Of a DNA stretch of 64,000 nt, positions 55,901 to 63,926 are shown piece after piece. The notes below the pieces were generated by a model. That model was not told the DNA's origin and searched no databases. It was given only the letters and a program-made list of their open reading frames with translations. The first letter of the stretch is position 1; every line of letters starts with the position of its first letter. The translations under genes and the position numbers were made by a program. This stretch comes from Isoetes taiwanensis (taxonomy: Eukaryota; Streptophyta; Lycopodiopsida; Isoetales; Isoetaceae): the NCBI GenBank assembly GCA_021234155.1, contig JAJEKV010000080.1:910182-974181 (forward strand). The letters run 5' to 3'.

Positions 55901-58900
55901 GGCATATTTAATAGAAATTCATAATTTGAAAAACTACTATCACCGATGATGGTAAATGGCGATCTATAAAAATCTTTAATAAGAATTTATTTTGTTTGAC
56001 TATTATTGATCAAATATATAAGTATTGTAATATAAAGAAAGGCTAATCCCTTTTTCGTTAAGGAAAAGAGGGAAAATAGTTTGACTAATCCTAAAAAAAT
56101 ATTTTTTTTAAAAAGAAATCTCTCTTCATAAAATTCATCGCAAAAATTGCCTAGACCCCCTGAAAAATCGCCATTTGGCTAATAATAGCCGCTAATTTTT
56201 TCCATGGTGGGCACCCTAGTGAACTCCAACACTACTGTTGATAAGGTGGGAGTGTGGCATTCAAGTTATGTATATTTTGTGTAGCCTGTACACTAGATTG
56301 CAACTCTTGGGGCTCCTCAAGAATTCTTGCCATCAATTTTGCTAACAATGGGTTATCATGATTGTGTGATAGTTGGAATGGCTATTAGGATCACCTACTT
56401 TATAGATTGGGAACACTTTCTTGATGGTCTTATTGAACATACATACTTAAAGGGAAAGCCTACTTAAAGGGCCTTATTGAACATACTAACCAAAAAAAGG
56501 ATAATTCGAGGTCCAGTCCACCTTAACAATTCAGCCCGTATGCCATCTGCAACTGCAGCCTTGCTATTTGCGAGACATCGTAAACCTTTAGTGAAATTTG
56601 CCTCAATTATAGATAATGGTGGGTCTGTTTATGTTGGGCATATTATTGTGAACCCTATTCGGATCATAGAGTTCCATTAGGTACTATACCCATTGTTCTG
56701 AAGAGGTGATACTAGTATGTTGCTTAGGTTTTTGCAGTTTCTCAAGTGATAGTCTAAGAGGTATAATATCTTCGGTTGGCGCTTTGCAGTGTATTGTGCC
56801 TTCTTGCCCTTAAGAAAAGCTTTTCATATTTGACTTCTTGCAACCTAAGCGTGGGATCAATTACCATCCTGATGTGGCAGTGAGCATCAGACCAATTGTT
56901 TTGTGAAAAACTTGATGGACATGAGACTCTCTGCATCTTCTTTCAAAACAATACTCTGTCGTACTTAGAAGAGATCTGACCAGCTTGTCATTTTATTGTT
57001 CTAATGTGCACAGTTGTAGAATTTCCAACAATTGTTCTGTTAACACTCAACTGCAATCTAGGTTGTAACAACCATATGGAAGGTATCTAGAAATTAGCTT
57101 GATATTGGATCTTTATGAGTTGCCAGTCTATTTCTAAGAAGAGAGGTCGATGATCTAAATCTACCTCTTCATTTCTGCTATCTATTCCCACTTGCACATG
57201 CATGATAAGATGTCAGTCTTGCTCTGCCACTAACACATAATCCACCACGCTAGATTCCCCACTCCAATTTTCCTATCGACAAGCATAGAAGAAGGAGGAT
57301 GACCTTGTGAGAGACCATTGCAAATAAGCAAGTTAGGATGTTGCATGTCTGAAGCAACTGTCTTCTGAATCACGTGACAGGATGTCCATCATCAGCTGTG
57401 TGTTTTAAGAGATCTTCCATTGTTTAAAGTTGTAATATGTTCTTGGCCAGAGAGCTGAACTTTGTTCTCTTCTCCGTTGGCATGCACAAATTGAAATCTT
57501 CAACATACATCACATGTTCCAATTGCATGTGTTGTTGAATGTCGTCATATAGCTCGACATATGGGTCCAACCTATCTACATCTAGATGTCTGTGATACTA
57601 GTTGGAATCTACATGCAAGAAGTAACATGCGGCCACATAGGAGGTTTCCTACACTATTTCCACACCCTTATCCACATGTAGCGATTGTGCATGTCTTTCT
57701 TGTATTAGAAAACTGAAGGCATCAATGGTGCCTTATAATAACAGGCTATTTCGACATGTCCCTGCTTGTCCTCGCACTCAGTGACCATTGAATAGTGTTG
57801 ATAACAGGGCAGATCCACTATTCTTTGACCAATATGTTCCCATCTTTCCATAAGAAAAATGGAATCCATATCCATGGCTATAGAGTTTAAGTTGTTCTCC
57901 TCTTGTCATGGGAAGCGATTGTGCAATGGGCTCGTCTTTTTAATTCCTTTATCCTTTTAGTGATATTATGTATTATATCTTTTATTGGCATATAAAAAGA
58001 ATGTGCAAACATGCCAAAAGACAAAACAACCACCATTAGATCTTCATTTACGCTCAAAACATGTAAGAAGATGCCAATGCCCAACTTCTAATCAAAGGAT
58101 TACCCTTAGAAAGGATGGGATGAGTTTGGATATCCCTCCCACATGGGACCTCCCTCCTCCCATAAGTTAGAATTGAATTGAACTGAATGAATTTTATCGT
58201 CTATGGAGATCAATTGGACTAACACCATGTTATCTTGATTTACAATTATAAATTAGAATACATCATGTTAGCTTGACAAACAATTATAAATTGGAATTTC
58301 TAGGTACCTGAATGGTTGTGCTTTTTCCAACTTGTCAATGCCAACGAACATGTCACACTTGAAAGCGCTAAGAGAAGTGTAAGTTACTAAGTTTATTCTC
58401 ATGGTTTTAAAAAGTTTAATTGTTGTATGAAATTAAACAGGTCATTCAGGAATGGTGGATTAAATGGCACTATACCTTATCAAATTGGAGATTTAAATCT
58501 GACTTACTTGTATGCGTCAAGATCCAAAACACAATTAGAATAAGTTTTTATTTATCATATAGTTTTAGTTTTTTTTCTAACATTTATACATTTAGGGATT
58601 TGAGCTTCAACGATCTTAATGGTGACATACCAAGTACATTAGCTTCTATGGCATTTTTGAATACGTTGTAAGTATTACTTCAGCTCTCACACAATGTATT
58701 TAACCTAAAGGTGACAGTATAAAGAATATGATAGTATCTTATCATCCAACCCTAGTTTGGGAAAGCATGGCACTATCCAAAGATGGAGTTACAATCTTAT
58801 TCATTTGATCTTGTGTGAATGTCAAAGTGTCATTCATTAGAAAATGCTCGTGTTTCCTTTTTCTTCTTTTCTTCTTAACCATTCCTAGAAGATAAAGGAG

Positions 58901-61900
58901 AAAAACCATAACTCCTATTTAAGATTTAATCCTCATGTAGCATTTAGTTTGCTAGAAGTTCGAAATAAAATAACATTTACATCTACCTATAGTTGTGTAT
59001 CATAGATGAAGCTTATAAGTTAGCATAACAACTATTCAAACTAAGCAACAAATCCATTATGAGTAAGGATATGCCTAAATTAGTTGGGGTCAATTTTGGT
59101 GTTGGGAGAAGGTGGGATAACATTGCCTAGATTGCTTTCTTAAGAAGGCCCTTATTAGACGCAAGGACAAAAGCCATCCGCTTCTAATAAATTCATTCAT
59201 CTGTGTATAAAAGAAAATGCTTGCTCTACTCTATTCAAATCAACTCTCTTTTTTGCTCTACTTTATTCAATTCAATTCTCCTTCAATAAATTTCTAAGAG
59301 AGCAATATCGCACATGGTAGGCCTGGGGGATTCAGTATTGTTTGCAGTATGGAACATGTTAGTGCAAGAAAGAGGGGTTTTTCTGCCATTCCGTATTTGT
59401 ATACTTACCATTAGAGGTTTTTTTTTGCCACCCTTTGAATGCAGACGTCCATACCTCCATATTTCTAAGTGCATCCCCCAGTATGGTAGGTCTCATTTAG
59501 TCCTTCGGGGTGGGCTTTTTTTTTATCTTGTCAGTAATAGACTTACCGTGCTTCTCTTGTATTAGGTCCTATAGACCATTTTGAGCTCTGTGGATGATAA
59601 AAAATCAATTCCATTCAAGGAGACAATGCCATGGCAATCTCCCTCGTTTGGTTTTTCGAGTACTCCATCCTTATATGACATCATTGAATATGTTGAAGGC
59701 ATATAGCTTGTTGTGTCCATTCTGGAAAATAAGAGAATGTAGATCCAAGACAAATGCTGCTTTATAATAATATTCCATGTCATGACTAACTTCTAAGGTT
59801 GTGCTTCAGGTTATTAGGAAATAATACTTTGAGTGGCGAAATCCCTAGACAAATGAGCGGCCTTACAAGGTTGACGAGTTTGTAAGTATTGGATCAAAAA
59901 ATAGATGATGTATAGTCAGATGCATTCATCCCCTTTTTTTTTTTTTTTTTGCTTCTCCTAGGGATCTTTCATATAACCAGCTCTCGGGGTCTCTTCCAAC
60001 ATGGCTCAGCAGATCTGGCTTGAAGATGTATGTGAGCCTTAGACCTCCTATATTTATGTAGCACATTCTAAACCAATAATAGGCTATAAACCTTGTGTCA
60101 ACAGGAACTTGATCTGGAACTTCTTTGACACAAAAGAAACCATCGGGTAAGTCTTTCTCTATGATCAAACTCTGTTATATACTTCATGCTATAATCCTTA
60201 CTTGCCACACTTTATTTTTCCAGATATGATTCAGCATCATTTAATTGTTTGGACACCATGACTCCTTGTACTAGATCAAGAAGTGGAAATAGTATGTGAA
60301 AAATCTTAGATACAAACCAAAAGAGGATGAAAGTCTTGAGTTATTAATGCAAGTGATTTGGACGTGTATAGGTGTTGGATTTAGCATTAATTGTGGTGGA
60401 CCACAGCTCACCTCATCCGCTACACAGTATGATGATGATTCCTCTACCGTCGGGGAGGCATCTTTTAGTAGAAGTACAAATGCAAAATGGGCACTTAGCA
60501 CTATTGGCTCTGTGAAAAACAAAAGATTTGATCAAATTGTGCAAACAACAGCAAAGGTTTCAACTTCTTTAATGAATCCAAGTATTTATCAAACTGCACG
60601 GAGCTCTCCTAGTTCGTTGAGGTATTTTGGCCTTAACATGAGGAACGGAAATTATTCTGTAGAGCTACATTTCGCAGAGATATCAATAAGTGCAAACCAA
60701 AACATATGGGAAAGTATCGGGAAGCGCATTTTTGATATTTACATTCAGGTACCCAATTTAAATAAGTTTAATGAGATTGAATTAGCATGAGGCCACTTAC
60801 ACATGCCAGTATCTAAATACTTTTTTATCAATAGTACATGTTCTTCACCCTACCAGTACAAGTTATCTATAAAGTCCAACAAGCCCTCAGACTTTTCATA
60901 TGCTATTACAACGGCACATGGACTCTAAATACCAAGCTTTTTCCAATGTCCCAATCATAAAGCATTCATTCAATGCCCCAAAAGTAAACTCTTGTCGTCT
61001 CATCCAATCCTTGAACAATGGCACATCTACAATTATTGAATTGGATTAGGATCTCTAAGATCTAATTTGTTGAGCTGAAATTAAAAAAGTAGTTACCTTT
61101 CCTCCTTATTTTAAGTTCTTGCTTATTTTCCAGGGAGAAAAGATCTATGAAGATTATGACATTGCATCTAGAGCAAATGGATCATTCAAGGCTGTTGTGG
61201 AAAAACGCATCGTTCAAGTAACAAATGGGGTACTGGAAATTCATCTTAAATGGTCAGAAAAAGGCACATGTTGCATCCCCATATCAAGGACGTTTGGACC
61301 TCTTATTTCAGCTATAGTTGTCATAGCCGGTATGTATGGACCTTCCTGCTTAAATTGGTTAAATTATGGTGACTGTAAAAGTGCTTGGCAAGACACCAAT
61401 CAAATAGAAAAAGACTTACACGAGCATCATATGCCAATGGACATTTGCCAGTTTTTCGTGGTACCTGGGGTTTAATGCAAAATATATAGGACAAGACAGC
61501 CACAAGGGTTAGATGCACTGTGAAGGTTCTGCACAAGAAATATTCTGCACAAATGAAAGTATCTAATGCAAATGTTAAGTTTTCAAACTTAGCGCCATCT
61601 CTTATAATTTTACGAGGATGAAGTGGCACCCAATTGCAGATTTTCACTCCTCTTACGTTGAAATAAAGCTTTATAATGCCAAGCAGATGGTCATAAAAAG
61701 CAGATGCGTGAACTTTTTTTTCCATATAAGATAGTAATGTTTGGAGTATGTTTATGACTAAAGAGATAAGAGTTCCCTGGTTTGGTTTTCTGGAAGCTGA
61801 CCTTAAAAATATACCTTAGATGTCCTAAAGTGTGACAAAGATTCCTTAAAAGACTTATTGATACCAAGGCAAATTAGGATACTCTTTACTGCTTTTTGTG

Positions 61901-63926
61901 ATTAAAAACACTAGGTCTCAAGCTCCCATAGAAGTAATAAATGCCCGAGCAGAAATGGGGGCCAAGGCATTATTGCATTGAAACTTCATGAACCAGTAAA
62001 TATATAGAAAGAATAGGCTATCAAAGCTTAAATCCAAACCATGATTTGCATCCTGCGCAAAATATAAGCTCATTGCAGTACCTTTGACACCATCACAGGG
62101 TGCAATCCATTAACGCAAGTTGCTTTTAAGTGCCGTTGAAACAGTTGAACAAAATATTTTTAATTACCTGTAGATATGAAGAGGTTAAGCACAATAGATG
62201 AGTTATTTCACCCTAGAATATGTATCACCATATATTTCAAAAGATAAAAGTAGAAATGATTTTCCCTGACCTCAAGTCCTTGACACTGGACACCAGACAA
62301 ATTGGCAACTTCGACGTTTTTGTATAACGTCAATGCTTCTTTCTCACCCACCATATTGATCAGTTCTAAGAATTGTAAGTTGGGGCCATTGTTGGAATCC
62401 AAAAATCTAGACATTGAAATTTGCCATAAAGTTTTTCCCGATCATTCTCATGTGGAGCCAAATAGCTTATTGATACTGCCTGTCTTTTCTGCAGATTTTG
62501 ACTATTCAACTAAATCCTATGGAAAAATAATCGGAATAAGTATAGCTGCTGCTGTAGTAATGCTGATTATCATCTGCTTAATTACTTTTCTATATAGGAG
62601 AAAGAGGATGGTGTTAATCCCTCATGACCAAGTAAAAGACAAAGGTGACGTTTTATAAAGCATACTTAAACTTTGCATTGAAATGATAGCTTAGACCATT
62701 ATGTTTGGGGTTTCCAGATTTTGATTGTCTTGTCAACAAGACAAATATTCATATATACACATACAATGAGCTAGAAGCTGCCACTGAGAGATTTCATGCA
62801 AAGAACAAGCTTGGTGAAGGTGGATTTGGTGTTGTTTATAAGGTTAGACACTTTATTTCTGCATATAGATCTGTTTCAGACCACTTACAACCTCAACTTG
62901 CCAGGGAACTTTAAAAGATGATACCATAGTGGCCATCAAACTACTATCATCTAAGTCAACTCGACAAGAATTTATCAATGAAGTATCTGTCATATCATCA
63001 ACAAAACACCGTAACTTAGTGAAGCTACTTGGATGCTGCTTGGAAGGAGACTACAGAATATTGGTATTGGAATATCTTGAAAATGGCAACCTTTGGGAGG
63101 CTTTGCTGGGTAAAATCTATAATCTCGTGAAATGAAATATTATTTTCTTTCAACAAATGACTGTACCATTTTTATAGGTCCACCTGAGTCTAGGTTAAAT
63201 ATGGACTGGTCAACAAGAATGAACATCTGTCTGGAAATCGCCAAAGGTATTGCATATCTTCATGAAGAATCATCGCCCAGGATAATTCATCGGGATATCA
63301 AGGCTAGCAACATTCTCTTAGATAAAGGACTGAACCCCAAAATTGCAGACTTTGGATTGGCAAAGTTATTTCCAGAAGAAGACAGTTGTATCTGCACCAG
63401 GATTGCTGGAACAATGTAAGTCTTTGTCTAAAAAATAAACATTTCTAACCTGAATGCTATGTTTAATAAGAGTGTTGTGTTATGGCTTCACCACAGAGGG
63501 TATCTATCTCCAGAATATGCCATGCGTGGAGAGATTACAGAAAAAGTCGATGTTTACAGCTTTGGAGTACTTCTACTAGAGATGATTAGTGGCAGAAAGA
63601 ATGTGCACAACGCACTACCCCCTGAGGATGAGAAGACTCACCTATTAGAATGGGCTCGTACCAGCTACACAAAGAATCTTCTGCTTCAAATTGTGGACAA
63701 AGATCTTCATGATTATTCTGAAGAAGAGGCCGTAAGGATCATAGAATTAGCACTTCTTTGCACACAATCGCTTCCCAGTAAACGACCTTCAATGTCAAAA
63801 GTAGTTACTTTGCTTAAACCTAAAAAATGTGAAATCGATCTTAATCTAAGCTCGAGAAACTTGTTGCCCAAGAAGAAAGATTGGTGGAATTTGGGCTTTC
63901 AGGATGATTTTCCAACGTTGGAATAA
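19544..63926 (+). CDS. LRR-malectin receptor-like kinase (LRR-VIII/RKF1-like), 23 exons, 994 aa
   Basis: The gene encodes a plasma-membrane receptor kinase with an LRR plus malectin ectodomain and a cytoplasmic Ser/Thr kinase; ligands of this subfamily are mostly unknown. Exons: 19544-19628, 19709-19919, 20220-20291, 20414-20485, 20560-20631, 20701-20772, 22020-22091, 55081-55152, 55237-55308, 58304-58378, 58441-58509, 58596-58667, 59810-59881, 59962-60027, 60105-60146, 60224-60291, 60372-60748, 61134-61329, 62495-62644, 62718-62842, 62905-63109, 63178-63415, 63497-63926. All junctions are GT-AG and the summed length (2985) is divisible by three. Domains: signal peptide 1-21, cap to about 98, LRRs about 99-385, malectin about 422-605, TM 624-646, kinase about 690-960 (GEGGFG, K716, D812, D830). 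The frame is intact, and the start follows from the signal peptide. Expression cannot be judged. Confidence 0.94.
19937..20140 (+). repeat. 102-bp tandem duplication in intron 2
   Basis: Units 19937-20038 and 20039-20140 both begin ACATATGTTATATAGGTTTT and differ by a handful of substitutions. They lie between the exon 2 donor and the exon 3 acceptor and do not touch splice sites. Confidence 0.85.
20220..22091 (+). CDS. Receptor kinase exons 3-7: LRR units 1-5
   Basis: Five exons of exactly 72 bases each encode one 24-residue LRR, for example [16 protein letters not shown] and [16 protein letters not shown]. All introns are phase 2, splitting the codon of a leucine or methionine. This one-repeat-per-exon layout is standard for the family and fixes the exon borders with high precision. 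Confidence 0.94.
20773..22019 (+). repeat. Intron 6 with two local duplications
   Basis: A duplicated block of about 110 bp (about 21488-21600 and 21614-21715) shares GATTGTAAG and the AATAGGACTTA phrase. A second pair (21722-21777 and 21778-21842) repeats GCCACATCATTGTACAAGTC. Nothing else recognisable lies in this 1.25-kb intron. Confidence 0.7.
22217..22786 (-). repeat. LTR-like repeat (copy a) of a minus-strand LTR-type element
   Basis: The segment starts TGTTACGG and ends CCTATGGGCA, so it reads TGCCCATAGG...TAACA on the minus strand. It is followed inward by a tract that reads AAACAAGGGGC on the minus strand, a plausible polypurine tract. Related segments lie at 25089-25180 plus 31755-32637, and at 48046-48540. 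At copy c the inner border has CTCTGATGCCAA, close to the reverse complement of the initiator-Met primer site. The borders are provisional. Confidence 0.5.
22787..24062 (-). repeat. Internal region of a non-coding LTR-type element (copy 1)
   Basis: This stretch has no coding capacity. It is collinear with 32638-33565 continued at about 47800-48045, including the phrases CGACCTCGATCCCTCGATCA and GAAACAAAATC. A short coding-poor interior between LTR-like ends suggests a LARD/TRIM-like derivative. Confidence 0.5.
24063..25080. mobile_element. About 1-kb insertion between 13-bp direct repeats
   Basis: ATGCCAATTGTTA occurs on both sides (24050-24062 and 25081-25093). It interrupts what would be the primer-site/LTR junction of the repeat family, as judged from the uninterrupted copy at 48036-48050. 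The insert contains a 26-bp tandem repeat (24279-24330) and a MITE-like hairpin unit at its right end. No coding region is seen and the class is unknown. Confidence 0.45.
24945..25075. mobile_element. Candidate Tourist-like MITE with a perfect central hairpin
   Basis: The unit is bounded by TTA on each side (24942-24944 and 25076-25078). Its ends are imperfect inverted repeats (AGGGAGATAAC against AGGGGTAGATAAC). Its centre is a perfect 17-base inverted repeat, GGCATGGCCAAAATGGC, around a 4-base loop (24994-25031), flanked on both sides by T-runs. A TTA target duplication and foldback structure fit PIF/Harbinger-derived MITEs. Confidence 0.5.
25360..29325 (-). pseudogene. LINE 1 ORF2: endonuclease, reverse transcriptase, zf-RVT
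   Basis: The endonuclease begins near 29320 ([12 protein letters not shown]) and has [19 protein letters not shown] and TLSDHYPQ. The RT is in fragments between about 28400 and 26800 ([15 protein letters not shown] near 26940) and cannot be read through because of many small indels and stops. The zf-RVT region ([20 protein letters not shown]) lies near 26060, continued by [16 protein letters not shown] further cysteine-rich tail ([26 protein letters not shown]) closes the frame near 25430. Confidence 0.85.
29381..31720 (-). pseudogene. LINE 1 ORF1: DUF4283/RRM-like RNA-binding protein, frameshifted
   Basis: The N-terminal part ([19 protein letters not shown]) matches LINE 2. A frameshift at about 31185 leads into a long frame (31183-30059), with a predicted coiled or helical part, then a CDCKNCM cysteine pair. 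Next comes a region like the plant L1 ORF1 DUF4283 fold ([39 protein letters not shown]). After another frame change it continues [20 protein letters not shown]. In L1 elements this protein coats the RNA. Expression is not expected. Confidence 0.75.
31755..33576 (-). repeat. LTR-type element, middle copy: LTR-like part (to about 32637) and interior
   Basis: The left part continues the LTR-like repeat split by LINE 1. From about 32400 the sequence matches 22300-22786, and from 32638 to about 33565 it matches 22787-23770. It stops at the 25-bp inverted repeat at 33577; the missing interior resumes at about 47800. The LTR-like part here is longer than copy a and looks like a fusion of two partial LTRs. 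Confidence 0.55.
34370..34600. repeat. Palindrome array 1: four units, spaced about 61-68 bp
   Basis: Units start near 34370, 34431, 34497 and 34565. The last two contain a perfect 30-bp palindrome (34498-34527 and 34566-34595) made of GCCTTTCTCGACTCG and CGAGTCGAGAAAGGC with no loop. The first two are damaged versions. Spacers share AAACACAG-TTTTAGGGGTC-like sequence. It lies about 0.8 kb inside the left end of the 14-kb unit. Confidence 0.85.
36136..36560 (+). pseudogene. PPR protein pseudogene fragment (PLS type)
   Basis: Readable motifs in one frame are [49 protein letters not shown] and [14 protein letters not shown] 1-base shift near 36448 leads to [20 protein letters not shown] and a stop. 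These are consecutive P, L and S motifs of a plant organellar RNA-binding PPR protein. The upstream segment (QQQGLKPDN) is in yet another frame. It is about 130 residues of what is normally a 500-900 residue protein, so it is a dead fragment, perhaps carried by the 14-kb unit. Confidence 0.8.
37689..37910. repeat. Palindrome array 2: four units, spaced about 54-70 bp
   Basis: Units start near 37689, 37759, 37825 and 37879. The last is a perfect 30-bp palindrome (37880-37909) with centre CTTCGAAG instead of the CTCGCGAG of array 1, so both arms changed together. Spacers again carry the ACAGTTTTAGGGGTCGA-type phrase. Orientation and unit order are the same as in array 1. Confidence 0.85.
38443..42410 (-). 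pseudogene. LINE 2 ORF2: endonuclease, reverse transcriptase, zf-RVT, cysteine-rich tail
   Basis: The endonuclease is readable from about 42115 ([51 protein letters not shown]). A frameshift at about 41050-41150 leads to a 459-residue RT frame (41054-39675) with [65 protein letters not shown] and FADDTFIL as the catalytic motif (FADD in place of YADD). The zf-RVT region (39158-38922) has [18 protein letters not shown]. The tail (38751-38443) contains [15 protein letters not shown] and CKCTYC. It has at least three frame breaks. Confidence 0.9.
42411..44800 (-). pseudogene. LINE 2 ORF1, heavily decayed
   Basis: The start ([19 protein letters not shown], about 44740) and the DUF4283-like core (43613-42972: [52 protein letters not shown]) match LINE 1. 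Between about 43800 and 44560 and between about 42120 and 42970 small deletions break every frame. Confidence 0.75.
45294..45420. repeat. Tandem duplication of about 63 bp
   Basis: Two copies of a unit starting GCTTTTTTTCTATACCCC and containing GCCCATGCTTGAAATTTAAA lie side by side with one or two differences. No gene is attached to them. Confidence 0.85.
45421..47250. other. Gene-like but unassigned sequence inside the 14-kb unit
   Basis: The base composition is less AT-rich than its surroundings. Short frames exist (for example plus strand 45621-45806, and one from an ATG at about 46912 reading [18 protein letters not shown]). None has a recognisable domain or clear splice structure. It could be captured fragments of host genes or old transposon sequence. 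Confidence 0.35.
47257..47278. repeat. Single palindrome related to the arrays
   Basis: TTCTCGACT and AGTCGAGAA flank a 4-base loop. The arm is the core of the palindromes at 34.4-34.6 and 37.7-37.9 kb. It lies about 0.5 kb inside the right end of the 14-kb unit. Confidence 0.7.
47395..47695. repeat. C/T-rich low-complexity tract
   Basis: About 300 bases are almost entirely pyrimidine on the plus strand, including a short CTTCCC/CCTTCC tandem run near 47450-47480. It directly precedes the right inverted repeat of the 14-kb unit. Confidence 0.8.
47776..48540 (-). repeat. LTR-type element: rest of interior, primer-site-like border and LTR-like copy c
   Basis: About 47800-48045 matches 23810-24062 and completes the interior interrupted by the 14-kb unit. 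CTCTGATGCCAA (48033-48044) resembles the antisense copia primer site. The LTR-like copy c begins TGTTACGG at 48046 and is collinear with copies a and b to about 48540. A later piece (48828-48890) matches 32098-32158. Confidence 0.55.
48541..49290. other. Intron sequence, no gene recognised
   Basis: It includes the 48828-48890 match to LTR copy b and an imperfect direct repeat of about 50 bp (about 49099-49200, repeating GATC and TGTGATCATGG-type phrases). I see nothing coding. Confidence 0.4.
49310..49470 (-). pseudogene. Chromodomain of the chromovirus integrase
   Basis: The minus-strand frame reads PEEILDTH-like [20 protein letters not shown], then [18 protein letters not shown]. This matches the chromodomain pattern I.D.R....EYLVKW.G.P..EATWE with its aromatic cage-type residues. 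It ends with NPW shortly after. Confidence 0.85.
49560..50375 (-). pseudogene. Chromovirus protease and N-terminal RT, fused by deletion to the integrase end
   Basis: The protease motif reads [20 protein letters not shown], where the catalytic DSG is DSR. After a gap in frame come [19 protein letters not shown] and [12 protein letters not shown], then [20 protein letters not shown] and [10 protein letters not shown]. After [10 protein letters not shown] the sequence jumps to [13 protein letters not shown], which is the integrase C-terminal GPY/F region. A deletion of the RT palm, RNase H and integrase core therefore joined the two near 49600. Confidence 0.85.
50415..51175 (+). pseudogene. Copia 3 integrase
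   Basis: Readable motifs are [33 protein letters not shown] (SDNGGE expected, with Asp replaced by Gly) and [14 protein letters not shown] run of T (about 50780-50796) has replaced part of the normal LPESFWGEA segment with phenylalanines. A stop at about 50885 sits where the family has a tryptophan ([17 protein letters not shown]). Confidence 0.87.
51480..53130 (+). pseudogene. Copia 3 linker, reverse transcriptase and RNase H
   Basis: A proline/alanine/valine-rich linker built on GTAGCACCT repeats (about 51330-51470) precedes the RT. RT motifs include [53 protein letters not shown] and the catalytic [13 protein letters not shown] (about 52140-52175). Stops occur at about 51700, 51875 and 52435. 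The RNase H reads [24 protein letters not shown] and [14 protein letters not shown], and ends GFTKPL before the final stop at 53130. Confidence 0.9.
53167..53520 (+). repeat. 3' LTR of copia 3
   Basis: It starts TGTTGGAATATAAATATG after the polypurine tract and ends in CA at about 53520 (53516 is also possible), where chromovirus gag sequence resumes. It contains repeated CAGCACTTAGCAC-type phrases and a TATA-like TATAAATA. Confidence 0.8.
53514..54493 (-). pseudogene. Chromovirus gag
   Basis: The minus-strand frames contain a glutamine-rich coiled N-terminal part ([20 protein letters not shown]) and the retrotransposon gag core ([20 protein letters not shown], then LRGVAASWW in another frame). 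A basic, glutamine-rich C-terminal part ([11 protein letters not shown]) follows. Frameshifts near 54000 break it. The CCHC knuckle expected next is lost at the junction with copia 3. Confidence 0.82.
54541..55080. other. Right end of intron 7, no gene recognised
   Basis: The left part probably belongs to the chromovirus leader or LTR. The right part is plain AT-rich intron ending in the exon 8 acceptor ACCAG. Confidence 0.4.
55081..55308 (+). CDS. Receptor kinase exons 8-9: LRR units 6-7
   Basis: Two 72-base phase-2 exons encode [17 protein letters not shown] and [17 protein letters not shown]. They resume the repeat series interrupted by the giant intron. Confidence 0.92.
55309..56280. other. 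Intron 9, left part, no feature seen
   Basis: The sequence is AT-rich without coding motifs or recognisable repeats. Confidence 0.4.
56280..57930 (-). mobile_element. Second, partial copy of LINE family A (endonuclease and RT start)
   Basis: The minus strand aligns with LINE A at 1159-4690. 57470-57920 matches the endonuclease segment 4230-4650, including the AAATCTTCAACATACAT and GTCGTCATATAG region. 56290-56780 matches the RT start at about 3010-3420. No frame is open. The 3' half and tail are missing on the left side. Confidence 0.8.
58165..58225 (-). mobile_element. Extreme 3' end of another LINE family A copy
   Basis: GAATTTTATCGTCTATGGAG follows a GAATT/GAACT tandem tail and matches the LINE A 3' end at about 1170-1215. 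It lies upstream of the 5' end of the 56.3-57.9 kb copy in element sense, so it is a separate insertion truncated to about 60 bases. Confidence 0.7.
58304..58667 (+). CDS. Receptor kinase exons 10-12: LRR units 8-10
   Basis: Exons of 75, 69 and 72 bases encode [34 protein letters not shown] and [17 protein letters not shown]. The length changes are compensated and keep phase 2. The acceptor of exon 10 lies at the end of a short tandem duplication (58222-58297). Confidence 0.9.
59322..59482. mobile_element. Candidate hAT-like MITE in intron 12
   Basis: An 8-bp direct repeat ATGGTAGG (59314-59321 and 59483-59490) flanks a unit of about 160 bp. Its ends are inverted copies of CTGGGGGAT followed by TCA or GCA. 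Target duplications of 8 bp are typical of hAT elements. No coding capacity is present. Confidence 0.55.
59810..60146 (+). CDS. Receptor kinase exons 13-15: last LRRs and linker
   Basis: Exon 13 ([17 protein letters not shown]) and exon 14 ([16 protein letters not shown]) are the last LRR units. The 42-base exon 15 ([13 protein letters not shown]) corresponds to the family's linker, where LDLSYNNFT..-like sequence leads to the second cysteine pair. Confidence 0.88.
60224..61329 (+). CDS. Receptor kinase exons 16-18: cysteine linker and malectin domain
   Basis: Exon 16 gives the CLDTMTPC cysteine pair. Exon 17 begins the malectin domain with FSINCGGPQ and includes [20 protein letters not shown]. 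Exon 18 ends it with [18 protein letters not shown] and [10 protein letters not shown], the family's hallmark end. Malectin-type domains bind cell-wall or glycan-like ligands in related receptors; the ligand here is unknown. Confidence 0.92.
60749..62494. other. Introns 17 and 18, nothing recognised apart from exon 18
   Basis: Intron 17 (60749-61133) and intron 18 (61330-62494) are AT-rich. They contain no open frame with a recognisable domain and no transposon ends that I could find. Confidence 0.5.
62495..62644 (+). CDS. Receptor kinase exon 19: transmembrane helix
   Basis: The exon encodes [20 protein letters not shown], a strongly hydrophobic single-pass helix. It is followed by the basic stop-transfer FLYRRKRM and a short juxtamembrane segment. 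Confidence 0.92.
62718..63926 (+). CDS. Receptor kinase exons 20-23: cytoplasmic Ser/Thr kinase
   Basis: Kinase landmarks are all present: the glycine loop [14 protein letters not shown] with Lys716, the alpha-C glutamate in [20 protein letters not shown] (RD-type, Asp812), ADFGLAKLF (Asp830), SPEYAMRG in place of [15 protein letters not shown] and KRPSMSKVV. The exon layout (125, 205, 238 and 430 bases) follows the family. The stop TAA at 63924-63926 overlaps an AATAAA that could serve as a polyadenylation signal only if another lies downstream. Confidence 0.94.

Noticed and set aside
56280-58225. A single LINE with its tail at 58165
   Set aside because: In element sense the tail would lie upstream of the endonuclease, which is the wrong order for one copy.
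59314-59565. An 83-residue plus-strand frame as a small gene
   Set aside because: It runs through the candidate MITE and its inverted ends inside an intron.
60296-60790. The malectin-domain frame as a separate gene starting at 60296
   Set aside because: Its first residues are intron 16 sequence. The acceptor at 60371 and the split codon with exon 16 fit the long gene.
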